Positions 25,458 to 34,177 are shown, numbered from the stretch's first letter. The stretch is DNA of 64,000 nt from JAPLJC01 sp052326585 (GCA_052326585.1 JBKQLU010000054.1:107029-171028); one strand, 5' to 3'. Notes: a model not told the origin generated them from the letters alone. Program-made: numbers and translations.

Positions 25458-25913
25458 TCAGGCAACCTTCACCTTGATCTTCCGGGGTTTGACCTCTTCC
25501 GGTTTGGCCAACTTGATGGTCAGGATGCCGTCCTTACAGGTGGCTTCCACCTTATCCGGCTGCACCCGGGAAGGCAGGGCCAGCACCCGCCGAAAGAAGC
25601 CGGACTCCCGTTCCCGGCGTTGGTAATTGACCTGCTTTTCCTCGGAGGCGATCTTGCGTTCGCCCCGGAGGATCAGGCTGTTGTCCTGGATGGTGATTTC
25701 CAGGTCGTCCGCCTTGACCCCGGGCAGCTCGGCCCGCACATAGATATGATCCCGGTCTTCCGAGAGATTCACCAGGGGATAAACTCCCACCTGCCAGGGG
25801 GAGCGCTCCTGGCCGAAGCCGCCCTGAAAGAGCCGGTCCATGCGGCGCTGCAGTTGCTCAAGCTCCCGGAGGGAATCTTGGCTTGGCCCCGGTTCCCGAA
25901 AAATTATAGGCAT
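25458..25913 (-). CDS. Hsp20 small heat shock protein
   Basis: A 151-residue Hsp20, first of the pair. The N-terminal arm (SLRELEQLQRRMDRLFQGGFG) precedes the crystallin domain (VYPLVNLSEDRDHIYVRAELPGV, LEITIQDNSLILRGERK, RRVLALPSRVQ, CKDGILTIKLAK). The tail KPRKIKVKVA shares KPRKIxVK with its neighbour. This is the class A/class B arrangement often seen in Desulfobacterota, where the two may co-assemble. GGAGGAGC precedes two nearby ATGs; the second gives better spacing. No CIRCE inverted repeat is visible upstream, so a sigma32-type promoter is more likely. Confidence 0.93.
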   Translation of the reverse strand: MPIIFREPGPSQDSLRELEQLQRRMDRLFQGGFGQERSPWQVGVYPLVNLSEDRDHIYVRAELPGVKADDLEITIQDNSLILRGERKIASEEKQVNYQRRERESGFFRRVLALPSRVQPDKVEATCKDGILTIKLAKPEEVKPRKIKVKVA

Positions 25914-26058
25914 GATCATGCTCCTCCGCCTCTTAAAAGGTTTAAACTTAATATTTTTATTTAAACATCCATATCCCGGAGTCAAGGGACGCCGCGCTTG
26001 AAAAATCGCCGCAATCACTATAAATATAAGGAAAATAAGAGATTAGGAAGGATGGCCC

Positions 26059-26712
26059 ATGACATTCCCGTGGCAGACCATTACCTGGGTGCTCCTGGAC
26101 ATGGATGGCACCCTGCTGGATAAACACTTTGACGACTACTTCTGGGAAACCTTGGTCCCCCAGGAATATGCCCGGCGCCAGGGGCTGCCACTGCCGGAGG
26201 CCCGGCAACTGGTCTTCGCCCGTTACCGGCGGGAGGCGGGCACCCTAAACTGGACCGACATCGACTTCTGGTCCCGGGAGCTGGAACTCGATATACCGGC
26301 GCTGAAGGAGGGTATCCGCCACCTCATCGAGGTCCACCCCGACACCGAAGATTTCTTGAAATTCCTGGGGGAGGCGGGGAAGAGGGTGGCCCTGGTGACC
26401 AATGCCCACACCAAGACCCTGGCCCTGAAGATGGAGCAGACCGGCCTGTTGGCATATTTCGAGGCAGTGGTCTCCTCCTTCGACCTGGGCGCCCCCAAGG
26501 AAGAAGCAGGTTTCTGGAAGATTCTGCAAGAGAGATTGGCATATGACCCCGGGTCCACCTTACTGGTGGACGACAATGCCGAGGCCCTGGCCGCGGCCCG
26601 GGTCTCCGGCATCCGCTACCCCTTCTTCAAGGCCAAATCCAGCTCCCGGCAGGAGGCCGAATCCCACCCGGACTTCCCCTGCATCGAGTCCTTTTACGAG
26701 CTCATGGCGTGA
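26059..26712 (+). CDS. HAD-superfamily phosphatase (YrfG/GMP-IMP nucleotidase-like)
   Basis: A 217-residue haloacid dehalogenase fold hydrolase. Motif I is LLDMDGTLLD (nucleophile and acid Asp). A helical cap (DDYFWETLVPQEYARRQG) fits the YrfG subgroup, motif II is LVTNAH, the Lys region is SSFDLGAPKEEAGFWKIL and motif IV is LLVDDN. E. coli YrfG dephosphorylates GMP and IMP; the same substrate here is inferred from cap likeness. AAGGATGG precedes the ATG. A perfect inverted repeat lies 57 bases after the stop. Confidence 0.85.
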   Translation: MTFPWQTITWVLLDMDGTLLDKHFDDYFWETLVPQEYARRQGLPLPEARQLVFARYRREAGTLNWTDIDFWSRELELDIPALKEGIRHLIEVHPDTEDFLKFLGEAGKRVALVTNAHTKTLALKMEQTGLLAYFEAVVSSFDLGAPKEEAGFWKILQERLAYDPGSTLLVDDNAEALAAARVSGIRYPFFKAKSSSRQEAESHPDFPCIESFYELMA

Positions 26713-26768
26713 TGATTTGGGAGGAGTATCTAGCCCTCTATTAAGGAAACCCTTAAAATATGGCTTTG

Positions 26769-26797
26769 AATTCCCCGAAACCGGCTTTCGGGGAATT
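26769..26797. terminator. perfect 12-bp inverted repeat, probable terminator-like hairpin
   Basis: AATTCCCCGAAA (26769-26780), loop CCGGC, TTTCGGGGAATT (26786-26797). There is no T-run, so factor-independent termination is doubtful. It lies between converging genes. Confidence 0.45.
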
Positions 26798-26875
26798 AAC
26801 CGAGATTAGGCGGCAGGTTTACCCACCACATTGCCAAAAATGGCTTTGGGGAGTCCTCTCAGCGAGTGGGCGCCC

Positions 26876-27586
26876 CTATTTCAGAATGAACGCTTTATAA
26901 TCCAGCAGTCTCAAGGTCAGGGCCAAGGCACCGGCCACCACCGAATTATCAAAAATTATCACAATATCCCGGCTCTTGTTCAATTTCTCGAGATTGTCAA
27001 AAGTCCACAGACCGGCATAAGGGATATTGATCGCCCCTTCCAAATGTCCTTGGGCGAACTGCTCGGTAGTGCGCAAATCCAGGTAGATCGGATTCTTTAG
27101 AGATTGGGGTTGGTCTTTTCCGATGGCCCAGGTGGCGGGATCGCTCTGATTGAGGTCCAGCAACGCCATAAATACCTTGGAATCAGACTCGGTCGCATAA
27201 AAGGCCTTCTGCCAGCCCTTGATGCCCACCCGCATCCAGTTGACCTTGCTATATCCGGCATTCACTGCCAACCTGGCAGCATGATAGGACTTCCATCACA
27301 TATCGTCCGCACAGAAGACCACAAAGGGAAGCGATTTATCCTTTGGGAGAGCGGACATATCGAATTGGGCATCTTTCAGATCGAAATCGGTGCGCTTGTG
27401 ATCTTTAGGGACATCCATGGTAATGTGAATTGAACCTGCGGGCCTCGTCTGAACCCAATCCGTCATGTGCGTGTAGCAGGCGATCAGCAATCCCCTCTGG
27501 GTCTGGATCTGCCTGGCCTCCTCTGGAGATACCACTCTCACTCCCGCAAGACTGGTGGGTGTAGTTCCCTTGGCAACTTCGCTCAT
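26876..27586 (-). CDS. double-rhodanese selenoprotein with in-frame UGA at 27296-27298
   Basis: Read through the single TGA at codon 97, the frame encodes 236 residues. Domain 1 (about 15-130) is a rhodanese domain whose active loop reads VVFCADDM-U-WKSYHAA. Domain 2 (about 150-236; NPIYLDLRTTEQFAQGHLEGAINIPY) has Asp (IIFDNS) where the catalytic Cys belongs, so it should be inactive. In related rhodaneses the position of U is a Cys before W-(K/R)-S-Y, so the UGA replaces a conserved Cys. The sequence is collinear on both sides of the UGA, and a SECIS-like hairpin follows. A pseudogene is the alternative but is less likely. There is no signal peptide. Rhodaneses move sulfane sulfur or selenium. 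Confidence 0.82.
27263..27298 (-). promoter_or_regulatory. UGA codon and SECIS-like hairpin of the rhodanese selenoprotein
   Basis: Twenty-one nt after the UGA starts the loop AGGUU, closed by UGCUGCC / GGCAGUG (27263-27281; seven pairs, two of them G-U). The GGU in the loop matches the bacterial SECIS pattern, and the distance is close to that in the first selenoprotein (23 nt). Confidence 0.78.
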
Positions 27587-27790
27587 GTCTATATTCCTCC
27601 GGTATTTAGGATGTAAGTGGTGTAAGTTAAATCCCTCTTAGATCAGGCTAGATAATAGAAGCCCACAGGTTTTTATCTGTCGGGGAGACTCCTATTTTTT
27701 TGTCGGGGAGACGCCAACTCGTCTGTCAGGCATGGTCCTACCGGTGGGATAAGGAGTTTCATGCAGCCGAGGCTTACAGGTCTGCGACGA
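27587..27790. other. intergenic region with short direct repeats
   Basis: No gene is visible. TGTCGGGGAGAC occurs at 27678-27689 and 27701-27712, each before a T-rich or C-rich stretch. Their role is unknown. The murA terminator follows. Confidence 0.45.
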
Positions 27791-27830
27791 CAAAAAAGCA
27801 AGGGCCGGGGATCGCCCCCGGCCCGCTAAT
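27791..27830 (-). terminator. rho-independent terminator of murA
   Basis: On the minus strand GGGCCGGGG / CCCCGGCCC closes a short loop, followed by TTGCTTTTTT. A T-run on the other side could make it work in both directions. Confidence 0.75.
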
Positions 27831-27867
27831 CCTTTTTTCGCCGCAAACCGCAGACCGCAACCCGCCC

Positions 27868-29178
27868 TCAGGCCGCCACTCGTTTGATCCGCGCCCCCAG
27901 GGCCGCCAGTTTCTCCACCAGGCCGGCGTAGCCCCGGTCCAGGTGATAGACCCGGAGGACTTCGGTGGTCCCGGTGGCGGCCAGGCCGGCCACCACTAAG
28001 GAGGCGCTGGCCCTGAGGTCGGTGGCCATCACCTGGGCGCCCTGGAGTTGACGGTGGCCCCGAACGATGGCGTGGCTTCCCGAGACACTGATGTCCGCCC
28101 CCAGGCGGCGCAGTTCGCTGACGTGCATGAAGCGGTTCTCGAAAATGGTTTCGGTGATCACCGAGGCGCCCCGGGCCACGCTCATCAAGGCCATGAACTG
28201 CGCCTGCATATCGGTGGGGAAGCCGGGGTAGGGGAGGGTGCGGATATCCACCCCGGTGAGGGCGCCGCCGGGGTGCACGCTGATGCGGCCCAGTTCGGCG
28301 CTGAGGCGCACTCCGGCCTCGGTGAACTTGCCCAGCACCGCGGTGAGGTGGGAGACCGGGGCGTTAATCAAGGTGACTTCTCCCCGGGTGATGGCGGCGG
28401 CGGCTAGGTAGGTGCCGGCTTCGATGCGGTCGCTCATGATGGCATAGCTGGCGGGCTTCAGTTCCGGCACCCCGTGGATGGTGAGGACTTCGCTGTCGAT
28501 CCCTTCGATCTGCGCCCCCATGGCCACCAGGAAGCGGGCCAGGTCCCCCACTTCCGGCTCCATGGCGGCGTTTTTAAGCACCGTGGTGCCTTTGGCCAGG
28601 GTGGCGGCCATCAGCAGGTTCTCGGTCCCGGTGACCGTGATGGCTTCCAGGCAGATCTCGGCTCCCTTGAGCCGCCGGGCATCGGCCTCCACGTAACCCT
28701 GGGACAGGTTGATTTTTACCCCCATGGCCTCCAGGCCCTTGAGATGGAGGTTGATGGGCCGGGCCCCGATGGCGCAGCCGCCGGGCAGGGAGACCCGGGC
28801 CTGGCGAGCCCTGGCCACCAGGGGGCCCAAGACCAGGACCGCGGCGCGCATGGTCTTCACCAGCTCGTAGGGGGCCTCGTGGCCCGTGAGCTTTCGAGTG
28901 TCGGCGATGAGGATTTTCGAAGCGGCGAGGTTCCCTGGCTCCGGGGCCGGCGGCTGGAGGCCGCCGGCGGGCGCGGCCTCTTCCCGGAACTGCACCCCCA
29001 GGCTGCCCAGGAGTCTTTGGCAGGTGCGGATATCGGCCAGGGGCGGGACGTTGGCGAGCCGGTGCTGACCTTCGGCCAGGAGGGTAGCGGCCAGGATGGG
29101 CAGGGCGGCGTTCTTGGCCCCGCTGATCCGCACTTCTCCCTTAAGGGGCAGGCCGCCTTCAATGACGATTTTATCCAT
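27868..29178 (-). CDS. murA: UDP-N-acetylglucosamine 1-carboxyvinyltransferase
   Basis: A 436-residue enolpyruvyl transferase doing the first committed step of peptidoglycan synthesis in the cytosol. Start MDKIVIEGGLPLKGEVRISGAKNA holds the Lys-Asn pair that binds substrate. The catalytic Cys is in LPGGCAIGARP (the fosfomycin target), so a sensitive-type enzyme is expected. Inserted residues around 57-75 (EEAAPAGGLQPPAPEPG) make one loop longer than usual. The ribosome site is weak. It lies 41 bases downstream of the AT-rich PilZ-like gene and may be co-transcribed with that island. Confidence 0.96.
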   Translation of the reverse strand: MDKIVIEGGLPLKGEVRISGAKNAALPILAATLLAEGQHRLANVPPLADIRTCQRLLGSLGVQFREEAAPAGGLQPPAPEPGNLAASKILIADTRKLTGHEAPYELVKTMRAAVLVLGPLVARARQARVSLPGGCAIGARPINLHLKGLEAMGVKINLSQGYVEADARRLKGAEICLEAITVTGTENLLMAATLAKGTTVLKNAAMEPEVGDLARFLVAMGAQIEGIDSEVLTIHGVPELKPASYAIMSDRIEAGTYLAAAAITRGEVTLINAPVSHLTAVLGKFTEAGVRLSAELGRISVHPGGALTGVDIRTLPYPGFPTDMQAQFMALMSVARGASVITETIFENRFMHVSELRRLGADISVSGSHAIVRGHRQLQGAQVMATDLRASASLVVAGLAATGTTEVLRVYHLDRGYAGLVEKLAALGARIKRVAA

Positions 29179-29219
29179 TTTTAAAGCTTATCGAAAAAAG
29201 CGCTGATGTCAAAGACGGA

Positions 29220-30356
29220 TTATGATGAATTTCCGTGCACTTCTATCTTGAAATCAGGATCATCACCTGCACCTAATTCGGCGGCTGCCGGTAGGAGGCG
29301 GCCTTTGATTATTCCAAGTTCAGGACTGTCAGGTTCAAATATGGTGGATGGCAGCTCTCGAATGTTAAGTGCCTTTAAAAAAGAGACTAAAAGATAATCT
29401 GCCATCTCTTTGGGGATACCTGTATCGATTGCTTCTTTCCGCAACCTAATTGCATTCCTCATGGCTTCAATTTTTACCATTTCATGTTCTAATTTCTGTT
29501 TATCATTGTCGAGTTCTAATTTCTTAGTTTGCACTCTGTAGCGTTCTTTCTCAAGGCTCCACAATTGAGCCTTTTCCACAGCAAATTTTACAATATCAGT
29601 TAAGCTGGCATCAATTTTGAGTTGAAAATTACCGGGTGACTCAAATCTTATAGAAGCTATAATTGGTTTTGCAACCTTAATCTTAACATCTGCGGCCTCC
29701 GCAATAGAGTAAATTAGGATAGATGAGGCTTCAACTAATTCGTCTACTTTACTCATTATTCTAAAAAGCTCACTCCACTGAATTTCGCTATGTGAAATTT
29801 TGCTAACAATAATAAGCCCAGTTAGCCTATTGAAAAGTACTTCTTCTTTGTAAATTTGATACTTATCTATAAATTCGATACACCTTAAGCCAAACCTAAC
29901 GATATTTTCCGCGGATCGTTTCCAAATAACTATTGTAGGCATATCATGATAATTTGGAATACGAACCCATACTAATCTTCCGTATTTCAATGGAAATGGT
30001 TGTTTCGTTTTAATTCCAAAGCCAACAGGTGATCTATTAATGATATTCGTTTGTATGAAAGTATTTCTATCTAGGGAAATTTCAGCATCAATATCTGCTT
30101 CTTCTCGAACATATCGTCTCCTATCAGACGCCATTTGGAGCCTTCCAAGGGTACGAAAAACATCGAATTGATTGATGGGAACGTATGATCTAAAGCCATG
30201 CTTCAAAAGGTTCCCATAATGATTAAAGGTTCTTTCATGGATAGGATTTCGGCGTGATTCTTTTAAAAACTCATTTATATTTTCTAAAGTAACTTTACCG
30301 CGATGTTGTAAAAAATACTCGTAGCCTTTTAATGCATCAACGAATTGTGCCGCCAT
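29220..30356 (-). CDS. PilZ-like/coiled-coil protein paired with a DNA methyltransferase
   Basis: A 378-residue AT-rich gene. Residues 1-75 are helical (EYFLQHRGKVTLENINEFLKE). Residues about 78-165 look like a PilZ domain: RRYVR fits RxxxR, and NRSPVG fits (D/N)xSxxG, the two motifs that bind cyclic di-GMP, followed by beta strands (GRLVWVRIP, RFGLRCIEF). Residues 170-260 hold helices and a strand-SPG-strand element (IIASIRFESPGNF). A charged coiled coil runs from about 268 to 310. The C-terminus is acidic. No nuclease motif is seen. GGAGG, placed inside the methyltransferase 3' end, precedes the ATG, and the two genes overlap by 20 bases. PilZ identity is motif-based. The function is not known. 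Confidence 0.6.
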   Translation of the reverse strand: MAAQFVDALKGYEYFLQHRGKVTLENINEFLKESRRNPIHERTFNHYGNLLKHGFRSYVPINQFDVFRTLGRLQMASDRRRYVREEADIDAEISLDRNTFIQTNIINRSPVGFGIKTKQPFPLKYGRLVWVRIPNYHDMPTIVIWKRSAENIVRFGLRCIEFIDKYQIYKEEVLFNRLTGLIIVSKISHSEIQWSELFRIMSKVDELVEASSILIYSIAEAADVKIKVAKPIIASIRFESPGNFQLKIDASLTDIVKFAVEKAQLWSLEKERYRVQTKKLELDNDKQKLEHEMVKIEAMRNAIRLRKEAIDTGIPKEMADYLLVSFLKALNIRELPSTIFEPDSPELGIIKGRLLPAAAELGAGDDPDFKIEVHGNSS

Positions 30357-31290
30357 TTTTGACCTCCATAAATCTTATAGAGGGATTCAATCGCTTAGAT
30401 TCCTCAGTAAAATTATTTATTCGCCTTTCAGCCACTTTTAAATATTTTTTACAATTTTCATAACCAATATAGTCCCTGATAGTCTCTATTGCGGCGATGG
30501 CTGTCTGACCGCTACCCATAAAAGGGTCAAGTATTACCTCGTTTTTATATGTATAAAGCTGGATAAGTCGGCGAGGCATTTCAAGAGGAAAGGGTGCCGG
30601 ATGGCCGATGCTTCGGGCCGACGCCGCCGCAAAAGTCCAAACGCTTTTCGTGAACTCTAAAAATTGATCTCTAGATATAGTGACCTTTCTTTTGTTTGGA
30701 TTTTTCCTGGCAAAAGTGCCTTTAGAGAAAATAAGTATATATTCATGAACGTCCCTTAAAGTGGGATTAGAAGGTGAGCGCCAGCTACCCCACGCGGTTG
30801 ATTGTGACCCATTGTTTCCCTTATTCCAAATGATTTCCCCGCGCATGAGAAAGCCGGTTTCCATCATTCCTTGAATAATATAAGCGTGCAAGGGAATATA
30901 GGGTTTGCGGCCCAGGTTGGCGACGTTGATGCAGGCGCGGCCGCCGGGGACTAGAACGCGATAAACTTCAGCCCAAACCTTTTTCAGAAAATTAAGATAT
31001 TCCTCTAAGGTAAGGTTCTCATCATATTCTTTGCCAACATTGTAAGGTGGGGAGGTAACCATCAGGTGGACGCTGTTATTCGGCAGTTCCGCCGCCATAT
31101 CTTCTGAGGACTTGCAGAAGATGCGATTCAGAAACTTCTCCCGAATTCCCTTCTCCTCATCAGGCATCTCGCATTCTGAAGGCATTTGGGCGTATAAGCG
31201 GCTGGCGTAAAAGGACGAGGAATCGTGGGAGATGCGCCCTGGGGCGCCGAAGGCGCTGGTCTTGGTTGTTTTCCTCTTTTTGGCATCCAT
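30337..31290 (-). CDS. site-specific DNA methyltransferase (beta class, N4-cytosine or N6-adenine)
   Basis: A 317-residue SAM-dependent DNA methyltransferase. The catalytic motif IV is TSPPY (about residue 85) and the SAM motif I is DPFMGSGQTA (about 268), in the IV-before-I order of the beta class. TSPPY fits either N4mC or N6mA. The N-terminus (SAFGAPGRISHDSSSFYASRLY) is a recognisable lead-in of a family of such enzymes. Codon use drifts from GC-rich at the 5' end to AT-rich at the 3' end. It is followed by the PilZ-like gene with a 20-base overlap. No restriction endonuclease is recognisable nearby, so it is either solitary or the partner is the PilZ-like protein. Confidence 0.85.
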   Translation of the reverse strand: MDAKKRKTTKTSAFGAPGRISHDSSSFYASRLYAQMPSECEMPDEEKGIREKFLNRIFCKSSEDMAAELPNNSVHLMVTSPPYNVGKEYDENLTLEEYLNFLKKVWAEVYRVLVPGGRACINVANLGRKPYIPLHAYIIQGMMETGFLMRGEIIWNKGNNGSQSTAWGSWRSPSNPTLRDVHEYILIFSKGTFARKNPNKRKVTISRDQFLEFTKSVWTFAAASARSIGHPAPFPLEMPRRLIQLYTYKNEVILDPFMGSGQTAIAAIETIRDYIGYENCKKYLKVAERRINNFTEESKRLNPSIRFMEVKNGGTIR

Positions 31291-31417
31291 AATGCACCTG
31301 CTCCACCAGCCAATAGGTGCCGCACCTACCCCATCCCCTTGATTTTACCTTGGATTACGGCCGCCGCTATGGTAGCATGATTATACTTGCGCTTTGCGGG
31401 GAAGAAAAGGAAAATCA

Positions 31418-32062
31418 GTGGATCTCTGGGTGCTGGCGGGAGTGGCCGCCACTTCCTTTATCGTAGCCCTGTCCGGGGCCATGATGCCGGGGCCGCTGCT
31501 CACGGTGACGGTGGGCGAGTCGGCCCGCCGCGGCTTCTGGGCCGGACCCCTGATCATCGCGGGCCACGCGGCTCTGGAGGCGGCCCTGGTCTTACTACTA
31601 TTGCTCGGTCTGGGAACCTGGCTGAATCGGCCCCCGATCCTGGGGGTGGTGGGCGTGTTGGGGGCGGTCCTGTTGGGCTGGATGGGTCTTATGACCCTGA
31701 AGACCTCACGCCGGGGGCGCCTGGAGTTGGCGCCCGGCCAGGGCTCTGGCCCAAACCCGGTGCTGGCCGGGGTGCTGATGAGCGCCGCCAACCCTTACTG
31801 GGTCATCTGGTGGCTCACCATCGGCCTGGGCTACGTGATGTTCTCCAGAAAATACGGGTTTGCCGGGGTCTCCCTCTTCTACCTGGGGCACATCCTGGCG
31901 GACTTCGCCTGGTACACCCTGGTGGCCGGGGCGGTGGCCCAAGGCCGGCGCTTTCTCTCCGACGGGGTCTACCGCGGCTTCCTGGCGGGCTGCGGCGTCT
32001 TTCTGGTGGGCTTTGGGGGCTATTTCGGGTTTCAGGGAGTGAAGTTTTTTCTGAACCCCTAG
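31418..32062 (+). CDS. LysE-family translocator
   Basis: A 214-residue membrane protein with six hydrophobic segments. The LysE/RhtB signature near the N-terminus reads SGAMMPGPLLTVTVGES (usual form PGP), and SAANPYWVIWWLTIG is the second family motif. Members export amino acids or similar small solutes. The substrate here is unknown. GTG 31418 with AAGGAAAATCA upstream is chosen; a TTG eight codons earlier has no site. It is divergent from the methyltransferase gene. The MBL hydrolase gene follows after 39 bases. Confidence 0.85.
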   Translation: MDLWVLAGVAATSFIVALSGAMMPGPLLTVTVGESARRGFWAGPLIIAGHAALEAALVLLLLLGLGTWLNRPPILGVVGVLGAVLLGWMGLMTLKTSRRGRLELAPGQGSGPNPVLAGVLMSAANPYWVIWWLTIGLGYVMFSRKYGFAGVSLFYLGHILADFAWYTLVAGAVAQGRRFLSDGVYRGFLAGCGVFLVGFGGYFGFQGVKFFLNP

Positions 32063-32101
32063 GGGTGGACCTGATATTATTGAATCGATAATGGAGGCTC
32101 C

Positions 32102-32725
32102 ATGATTCAAAAAAGTCTGACGGTGGGATTGCTGGAGGTCAACTGCTACATCCTGGGGGATGAGAAGACCAAAGAGGCGGTGGTCATCGACCCGGGGGGC
32201 GACCAGGAGGAAATCCTGGCGGCCTTGAAGCAGGATGGACTCAAGCTTAAATATATTATCGATACCCATGGCCATTTCGACCACGTGGACGCCAACCAGC
32301 CCTTGAAGGAGGCCACCGGGGCCAGAATCGCCATCCACGCGGCCGACGCCGGGATGTTGAACCAACCTTCGGAGGAGGCCATGCTGTTCACCGGCAACCG
32401 CGTGCGCCCGTCCCAGGCGGACCTGCTGCTGAAAGAGGACGACTTCATCAGTTTCGGACCCTACCGGCTAAAGGTCCTGCACACCCCGGGGCATACCCCG
32501 GGAGGCATCAGCCTGGTCCTGGAAGGGCAACCTTGCGTCTACGTGGGGGACTTGCTCTTCGCCGGCTCCATCGGGCGCACCGACTTCCCCGGCGGTTCCT
32601 TCGAGTCCCTGATCCAGGCGGTGCGCACCAAGATCTTTTCTCTGGGAGACCAATACACCGTCTACCCGGGCCACGGCCCCGCCACCACCGTGGGCCAGGA
32701 ACGGAATCATAACCCGTTCTTTTGA
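32102..32725 (+). CDS. MBL-fold hydrolase, glyoxalase II-like
   Basis: A 207-residue metallo-beta-lactamase fold protein. The metal motif is DTHGHFDHVDA (HxHxDH), with further ligands in HTPGHTPGG, VGDLLFAGSIGRTD (bridging Asp) and YPGHGPAT. The short form, lacking the glutathione-binding C-terminal domain of GloB, is common in anaerobes, so the substrate may be a different thioester. GGAGGCTCC precedes the ATG. Its TGA begins a heptanucleotide repeat tract. Confidence 0.88.
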   Translation: MIQKSLTVGLLEVNCYILGDEKTKEAVVIDPGGDQEEILAALKQDGLKLKYIIDTHGHFDHVDANQPLKEATGARIAIHAADAGMLNQPSEEAMLFTGNRVRPSQADLLLKEDDFISFGPYRLKVLHTPGHTPGGISLVLEGQPCVYVGDLLFAGSIGRTDFPGGSFESLIQAVRTKIFSLGDQYTVYPGHGPATTVGQERNHNPFF

Positions 32726-32758
32726 GCAGTAAGCAGTAAGCAGAGAGCAGTAAGCAGA
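32724..32758 (+). repeat. heptanucleotide repeat tract, 5 units
   Basis: GAGCAGT AAGCAGT AAGCAGA GAGCAGT AAGCAGA. It starts within the stop codon of the MBL gene. Confidence 0.8.
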
Positions 32759-32900
32759 AAAGGCAGGGGTTAGGGACCGGTTTTCGGCGGCGCATTCAAT
32801 ATAGCCACAGGCTTTAGCCTGCGCCGAGAGGAATAAATGGTCGTCCGTCAAATAAAGCTTGCACCGGGGCGGTGGTGACTCTGGTGGGCGGGAAAATAGT

Positions 32901-32942
32901 GAGCAGTAGGCAGTGGGCAGAAAAAACCTGGGAACTGGGAAC
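32901..32942 (+). repeat. heptanucleotide repeat tract, 6 units
   Basis: GAGCAGT AGGCAGT GGGCAGA AAAAACC TGGGAAC TGGGAAC, ending six bases before the coaBC start. Two different heptamers are joined in phase in one tract. Confidence 0.8.
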
Positions 32943-32947
32943 TGCTA

Positions 32948-34177
32948 ATGATCTACACCGGCAAGCGCATCTTACTGGGAGTTTCCGGCGGCATTGCGGC
33001 TTACAAGGCGGCGGAGCTGGCCCGGCGCTTGATCGCCGCCGGGGCCCGGGTTAAGGTGGCGATGACCGCGGCGGCCCAAGAATTCGTGGCGCCCCTGACC
33101 TTCCAGGCGCTGACCGGCGAGCCGGTGGCGGCGGCCATGTTCGGGCCGGGGGCGGTGGCGCCTTTGGAGCACGTCTCCCTGGGGCAGCAGGTGGACGCCA
33201 TCATCCTGGCCCCGGCCACTGCCAATCTCATCGGCAAGCTGGCGGCGGGGATCGGCGACGATCTGCTGACCACCGTCATGCTGGCGGCCACGGGGCCGGT
33301 GCTGCTCTGCCCGGCCATGAACGTCGCCATGTGGGACTCAGCGGTGATCCAGGAGAATCTTGCTCGCTTGCGGGCCCGGGGCCTGCAGGTGATGGAGCCG
33401 GCCAGCGGCGACCTGGCCTGCGGCGCCGTGGGCCTGGGCCGGCTGCCGGAGCCCGGGGAGATTGTCGAGGCCGGCGCCCGCTTGTTAAGCCGCCAGGATC
33501 TCCGCGGCCGGCGGCTGCTGGTGACTGCCGGACCGACTCACGAAGACCTGGATCCGGTGCGCTTCCTCGGCAACCGCTCCAGCGGCAAGATGGGTTATGC
33601 CCTGGCGAGAGTGGCCTGGCGCCGGGGGGCCCAGGTGTGCCTGATCAGCGGTCCCAGCGCCTTGCCGGCCCCGTACGGAGTAGAACGGCTCTGGGTCAGG
33701 TCGGCCTGGGAGATGCTGGAGGCGCTGCAGGAAAGGTTTGTCGCGGCGGAAGTGTTGCTGATGGCCGCGGCAGTGGGCGACTATCGGCCGCGGGCCGCCG
33801 AGGCGCGCAAGCTTAAGCGGGGGAAATGCTCCACGCAGTTGGAGCTGGTGCCCAATCCCGACATCCTGCGGGAGCTGAGCCGGCTCAAGACCCGGCAGGT
33901 GGTGGTGGGGTTCGCGGCGGAGAGCCACGACCTGGAGGCCGAAGCCCTGAGGAAGCTCCGGGAGAAAGACCTGGACCTCATCGCGGCCAACGACGTTACC
34001 CGGACCGATTCCGGCTTCGCGGTGGACACCAACCAGGTGGTCATCCTGCGCCGTGACGGTGAGCCGCTGCGGCTGCCCTTGCTCAGTAAGGAAGAGGTGG
34101 CGGAGCGCCTTCTCGACCAGGTGGCGGAGCTGCTTGCGGCCAGGGCTGGCGAGGAGCCAAGGGAGGGGGATGCCTGA
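32948..34177 (+). CDS. coaBC: bifunctional phosphopantothenoylcysteine decarboxylase / synthetase
   Basis: A 409-residue coenzyme A biosynthesis enzyme. CoaC covers about 1-180 (ILLGVSGGIAAYKAAELARRL for FMN binding, ILAPATANLIGKLA, PAMNVAMWD with the catalytic region). CoaB covers about 190-400 (LVTAGPTHEDLDPVRFLGNRSSGKMGYALA, VGFAAES, LIAANDVTRTDSGFAVDTN). The expected active Cys of CoaC is within SGDLACGAVGLGR. The ATG directly follows a heptad repeat tract. The stop overlaps the UDG gene start by 8 bases. Confidence 0.96.
   Translation: MIYTGKRILLGVSGGIAAYKAAELARRLIAAGARVKVAMTAAAQEFVAPLTFQALTGEPVAAAMFGPGAVAPLEHVSLGQQVDAIILAPATANLIGKLAAGIGDDLLTTVMLAATGPVLLCPAMNVAMWDSAVIQENLARLRARGLQVMEPASGDLACGAVGLGRLPEPGEIVEAGARLLSRQDLRGRRLLVTAGPTHEDLDPVRFLGNRSSGKMGYALARVAWRRGAQVCLISGPSALPAPYGVERLWVRSAWEMLEALQERFVAAEVLLMAAAVGDYRPRAAEARKLKRGKCSTQLELVPNPDILRELSRLKTRQVVVGFAAESHDLEAEALRKLREKDLDLIAANDVTRTDSGFAVDTNQVVILRRDGEPLRLPLLSKEEVAERLLDQVAELLAARAGEEPREGDA

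Noticed and set aside
25920..26058. CIRCE (HrcA) operator upstream of the Hsp20 pair.
   Set aside because: No TTAGCACTC/GAGTGCTAA inverted repeat is visible.
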